The notes below the pieces were generated by a model. The model had not been told where the DNA came from. It saw nothing but the letters and a program-made list of their open reading frames with translations, and did not search any database. Of a stretch of DNA of 64,000 bases, positions 61,599-64,000 are shown piece by piece. The position numbers were made by a program, and so were the translations under genes. The first letter of the stretch is position 1. The number at the start of each line of letters is the position of its first letter. The stretch is taken from NCBI GenBank assembly GCA_019454125.1, contig CP075365.1, positions 1,296,218-1,360,217 of the forward strand, in the 5' to 3' direction. The DNA comes from Fimbriimonadaceae bacterium (GTDB lineage: Bacteria > Armatimonadota > Fimbriimonadia > Fimbriimonadales > Fimbriimonadaceae).

Positions 61599-62654
61599 AT
61601 GAACATCGAGTTGTTCCGCGAGCTGACCGAGGCGCACGGCTCGCCGGGCCGGGAAGAAGCGATTCGCGACATCGTGATCCGCGAGCTCAAGCCGTTCTGC
61701 GAGCTGAGCTCAGATTCCATGGGCAACGTGATCGCCCTGAAGCGCGGTTCGAAGAGGGAAGGGGCGAAGAAGCTGATGATCGCTGGCCACATGGACGAGA
61801 TCGGGTTCCGGGTGAAGCACATCAGCGACAAAGGGTTCCTGCGTATCGTGCCGACCGGCGGCTGGGATCCGCGCCAGATGGCGAGCCAGCGCGTGAAGGT
61901 CCACACCCGCGAAGGCTTGATCTCAGGATTGCTCATGATGAGCACAAAGCCAAAGCACATGCTTCAACCGGGCGAAGGAGCAAAGGAGCCTAGCATCGAC
62001 GATTTCTTCATCGATATCGGCATGTCGGGCGACGCGGCGAAAGAGAGGGTGGAACTGGGCGACGCCGTGACGATGGACCGGACGTTCATCGAAATGGGCG
62101 AGCTATGCACCTGCAAGGCGATGGACGACCGCGTCGCCGTCTTCGTGATGATCGAGGCCATGAAGGCGGCGAAGGCGCACGAGGTGGACGTGTACGGCGT
62201 CGCGACCGTCCAGGAAGAAGTCGGGCTGCGAGGCGCGGTGGCCAGCGGCTGGGCGATCCACCCCGATGTCTGCGTGGCGCTCGACGTCACCTTGGCCAAT
62301 GACATCCCGGGCTTGACGGACGAGTTCAGCGTCACCAAGCTGGGCGAAGGCACGGCGATTAAGATCCTGGACAGTTCGCTCATTTGCCACCCCAAGGTCG
62401 TCCGCCACTTCCGCGACCTTGCCGAGAAGAACGAGATCAAGTACCAGCTTGAGGTCCTGCCTTTCGGTGGCACCGACGCGGGCGGGGTCCAGCGCCTTCA
62501 TGGCGGCATCCCCTCGTTCACTCTCAGCGTCCCGTGCCGATATGTCCACACCGTGAACGAGACGGTGCATAAGGGCGACGTCCAAGCGTCCATCGACCTC
62601 CTGGCGCGCTATATCGAGGACTGCCAAAACGGGGACTACGGCTACGGGGTGTAG
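61599..62654 (+). CDS. M42 family aminopeptidase (FrvX/glutamyl aminopeptidase-like)
   Basis: A dodecameric-type metalloaminopeptidase of 351 residues. HMDEIGF at 64-70 holds the first His and Asp metal ligands. KAMDDRVA near 176 (bridging Asp), QEEVGLRG near 205 (catalytic Glu pair), ALDVT near 228 and YVHTVNET near 315 (last His) complete the site. The N-terminal LTEAHGSPGREEAIRD is typical. Start ATG 61599. It is cytoplasmic and removes N-terminal residues from peptides; specificity unclear. Confidence 0.92.
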   Translation: MNIELFRELTEAHGSPGREEAIRDIVIRELKPFCELSSDSMGNVIALKRGSKREGAKKLMIAGHMDEIGFRVKHISDKGFLRIVPTGGWDPRQMASQRVKVHTREGLISGLLMMSTKPKHMLQPGEGAKEPSIDDFFIDIGMSGDAAKERVELGDAVTMDRTFIEMGELCTCKAMDDRVAVFVMIEAMKAAKAHEVDVYGVATVQEEVGLRGAVASGWAIHPDVCVALDVTLANDIPGLTDEFSVTKLGEGTAIKILDSSLICHPKVVRHFRDLAEKNEIKYQLEVLPFGGTDAGGVQRLHGGIPSFTLSVPCRYVHTVNETVHKGDVQASIDLLARYIEDCQNGDYGYGV

Positions 62655-62775
62655 CCCACGGGCTTCGTAGGGTAACTGCTTCCATCGCCAAGGGGCAGAG
62701 CCATGGGCTCATGCGCCGTCGCGAAGGAAGGCGAGAGCCGGGCAGGCGCGGGGCCGCTGTTTCTCCGTGCAACGG

Positions 62776-62793
62776 CCTTGAGGCTTCAAGGCT
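62776..62793 (+). repeat. hairpin upstream of the selenoprotein lipoprotein gene
   Basis: GCCTTGA (62776-62782) and TCAAGGC (62787-62793) pair perfectly with a GGCT loop. No T-tract follows, so it may be an mRNA end of the M42 gene or a leader structure; the rest of the 62655-62823 gap shows no gene. Confidence 0.4.
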
Positions 62794-62823
62794 CCTCCGA
62801 AAACCCGGTAACATCTTACTGCT

Positions 62824-63225
62824 ATGGTTCGAAGCACGACCATCACGGCCGCCTTGGCCGCGGTGCTTGGCCTGGCCATTTTTGGGTGTGCGCCGCAGGA
62901 CTCGGAAATCTCCGAGTCCCCGGTCGCCCAGAAAGAGGCCGCCCAGCCGACCGCAACTGTCGCCGCTTCGGAAGCTGAGGCCAAGAGCTACAAAGCCGTC
63001 CTCAGCGTTCCGGGCATGACGTGAGCCTCCTGCCCCGCCACGGTGCGGTCCATCTTGGTCAAGATGGATGGAGTCAAAGACGTCAAGACCGACCAGCCGT
63101 CCCTCACGGCGACCGTCGTCTACGACGGAAAGGTCACGACCGCGGAGAAGATCGCCAAGGCGCTCGGTGACGAGCAGGCGCGTTACGCGGCCACGGTCAA
63201 GTCCAAGTCGGTCCAGCCCGGCTAA
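62824..63225 (+). CDS. HMA-domain lipoprotein with in-frame TGA read as selenocysteine
   Basis: Read through TGA 63022-63024 (codon 67), this is one 133-residue protein. A lipoprotein signal peptide (ITAALAAVLGLAIFGC, Cys about residue 22) precedes a Glu/Ala-rich linker. The heavy-metal-associated domain follows: VPGMT-U-ASC, where related proteins have GMTCxxC, then ILVKMDGVKDV and ATVVYDGKVTTAEKIAKAL, the expected HMA strands and helices. Sec67 and Cys70 would bind a soft metal or act as a redox pair on the outer face of the membrane. The domain continues normally past TGA, so termination there would leave a truncated protein without its metal site. Confidence 0.85.
63022..63024 (+). other. 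TGA codon proposed to encode selenocysteine (residue 67 of the HMA lipoprotein)
   Basis: The codon replaces the first cysteine of the GMTCxxC metal-binding loop and is followed by GCC TCC TGC. The HMA fold continues in the same frame for 66 residues to TAA 63223-63225. Confidence 0.84.
63049..63068 (+). promoter_or_regulatory. bacterial SECIS-like hairpin
   Basis: TCCATCTT (63049-63056) and AAGATGGA (63061-63068) form a perfect eight-pair stem with a GGTC loop at 63057-63060. The loop begins 33 bases after the TGA. A GGUC loop is like that of the well-studied E. coli fdhF SECIS, and the spacing lies in the 16-37 base range, so this is a strong SelB-binding candidate. Confidence 0.75.
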
Positions 63226-63270
63226 ACCTCAGGGGCCTTCCGTCTTCGACCGGAGGGCCCCGATTCACCC

Positions 63271-63651
63271 CTAAGGGTTCCAGCGCTCGTCGCGGAACTG
63301 CTGGACCTCGATCCGGTAGCCGTCCGGGTCGTCGGCATAGAAGTGGTAGATCTGGTACTTCTTGTTCAGCCTCGGCGGCCCGTCGGTCTCCACGCCGTGG
63401 GCACTCAGGTGCCGGTGCCACTCGTCGACCTCGTCGGTGACGATGGTCAAGACGATCGCAGAGGCCGGTTCGGCCATCGCCTTACCGTCGGCACAGAAGC
63501 CGAGGAACGCCGATGTGCCCGCCCAGCGGTAAATCCGGCACCCGCCCTGCCCCAGCACGAGTTCCAGCCCGAACAAGTCCCTGTAAAACCGCCCGTTAGC
63601 CTCCAGGTCGCGCGTCCGCAGGAACGTTACGGCTTGATCGATCCTTGGCAC
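63271..63651 (-). CDS. VOC (glyoxalase/bleomycin resistance) family protein
   Basis: A 126-residue metal-binding protein of the vicinal oxygen chelate fold: two beta-alpha-beta units, with RDLEANGRFYRDLFGLEL near 13-30 and the C-terminal FYADDPDGYRIEVQQF carrying a ligand Glu. The first-half His is not obvious. Function in this broad family (dioxygenase, glyoxalase, resistance) cannot be told. It is convergent with the HMA lipoprotein gene. Confidence 0.82.
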   Translation of the reverse strand: MPRIDQAVTFLRTRDLEANGRFYRDLFGLELVLGQGGCRIYRWAGTSAFLGFCADGKAMAEPASAIVLTIVTDEVDEWHRHLSAHGVETDGPPRLNKKYQIYHFYADDPDGYRIEVQQFRDERWNP

Positions 63652-63711
63652 GAACCATTATCTCCCCAAGGCATCTGCGCAGGGACCGTGCCACTTTCGG
63701 ACAGCTTGCGC

Positions 63712-64000
63712 CTACGACTCCGATGTCCGGGGGAGGGGGGTGTCTTCGAGCGGAATGTCGGCAAGCCGATCGGCGAGGCCGTCGGCCCCGATCTTGCGCA
63801 GCGCCGCCGCCCCGGATTGCCAGTCGACGTTCTCAGTCGGCAGGTCCACGGGCAGATCGCACCGCATGCGCGCCACTTCGCGGAACATCAGGGCGAGCCG
63901 CGCGTTGGGCGTGTCTCCCCAGGCCTGGCAGACTCCATCCAGCGAGCCGTGCGTCTTCAGAAGGCCAGAAGCCGCCACTGGGCCGATGCCCTTGACGCCG
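63712..64000 (-). CDS. 5'-3' exonuclease (Pol I N-terminal type), C-terminal fragment
   Basis: The frame enters from the right edge, so the start is outside. The visible 95 residues begin GVKGIGPVAASGLLKTHGSLDGV, the helix-3-turn-helix DNA-binding motif of flap/5'-3' exonucleases, followed by RLALMFREVARMRCDLPVDL as in the end of the Pol I exonuclease domain. The protein ends soon after, so it is a stand-alone exonuclease or the domain alone, without polymerase. It would remove RNA primers or flaps. Confidence 0.72.
   Translation of the reverse strand, partial: GVKGIGPVAASGLLKTHGSLDGVCQAWGDTPNARLALMFREVARMRCDLPVDLPTENVDWQSGAAALRKIGADGLADRLADIPLEDTPLPRTSES

Noticed and set aside
62700-62800. 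tRNA-Sec gene in the gap before the HMA lipoprotein gene
   Set aside because: The TTCAA in GGCTTCAAGG resembles a Sec anticodon loop, but no acceptor stem, T-arm or long variable arm could be placed; the pairing is a simple seven-bp hairpin.
63022-63225. Separate small protein starting at GTG 63043
   Set aside because: It would begin inside the HMA domain after the metal site, with no ribosome site; reading through TGA restores the whole domain.
1-64000. CRISPR arrays, insertion sequences, prophage, rRNA or tRNA genes
   Set aside because: None was recognised: no regular spaced repeats, transposase motifs, T-arm consensus or rRNA-like blocks; the SRP RNA is the only structured RNA gene supported.

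Overview
The window is about 64 kb of dense, GC-rich bacterial chromosome (by eye about 60-70% GC, with one poorer stretch). There are no insertion sequences, phage genes, CRISPR arrays, rRNA or tRNA. The best taxonomic guess is Armatimonadota (Fimbriimonadia-like). The guess rests on prepilin-like H-x9-DG proteins, a surface beta-propeller with Ig-like repeats, a McsB arginine kinase, a complete flagellar export cluster and frequent GTG/TTG starts. It comes from gene content only and is not proven.

The most notable observation is two in-frame TGA codons, each at the position of an active-site or metal-site cysteine. At 1353-1355 the TGA interrupts an AhpC/TSA-type redoxin (1248-1796), giving a U-x-x-C motif. 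At 63022-63024 it interrupts a lipoprotein with a heavy-metal-associated domain (62824-63225), turning GMTCxxC into GMTUxxC. Both have a hairpin at the distance and with the loop expected of a bacterial SECIS; the second is a perfect 8-bp stem with a GGTC loop. TGA is an ordinary stop elsewhere in the window. The organism therefore very probably inserts selenocysteine, although selA, selB, selC and selD are not in this window.

Layout. 0-4.8 kb: a partial gene, a sigma-70 factor translationally coupled to the selenoredoxin, an inositol monophosphatase, a prepilin-like protein, a lipid kinase and a small membrane protein. 4.8-8.5 kb (minus strand): ccmE-ccmF-panD-pyrE, where CcmE is the CxxxY variant. 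8.6-14.6 kb: mixed metabolic genes, including an RNase H-fold exonuclease, threonine aldolase, an esterase, a phosphodiesterase, trxB and a secreted HExxH protein. 14.7-24 kb: fliM-fliN-fliO-fliP-fliQ-fliR-flhB, then mcsB, an unknown gene, nadC, birA and a CtlX-type guanidino hydrolase, most of them overlapping or only a few bases apart. 24-36 kb: a prepilin-like gene with two small genes, sucC, mfd, an Ig-like protein, a membrane-anchored coiled-coil protein, a membrane phosphatase/nuclease-like protein and a beta-CASP nuclease. 36-44.6 kb: a nucleoside phosphorylase, a DprA-like protein, a SARP/STAND regulator and a 1349-residue surface protein. 44.8-48 kb: an ABC exporter with a TPR protein. 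48-50.7 kb: the SRP RNA gene followed by dnaX-ybaB-recR. 51-55.6 kb: purD, deoC, a pyrimidine nucleoside phosphorylase and a nucleoside transporter. 55.8-64 kb: an ECF sigma factor with a putative anti-sigma, purB, an M14 carboxypeptidase, a YedK/HMCES protein, an SGNH hydrolase, an M42 aminopeptidase, the selenoprotein lipoprotein, a VOC protein and a partial 5'-3' exonuclease.

Base composition drops over about 13.6-28.7 kb and recovers abruptly inside mfd, close to the boundary between its UvrB-like half and its RNA-polymerase-binding/translocase half.
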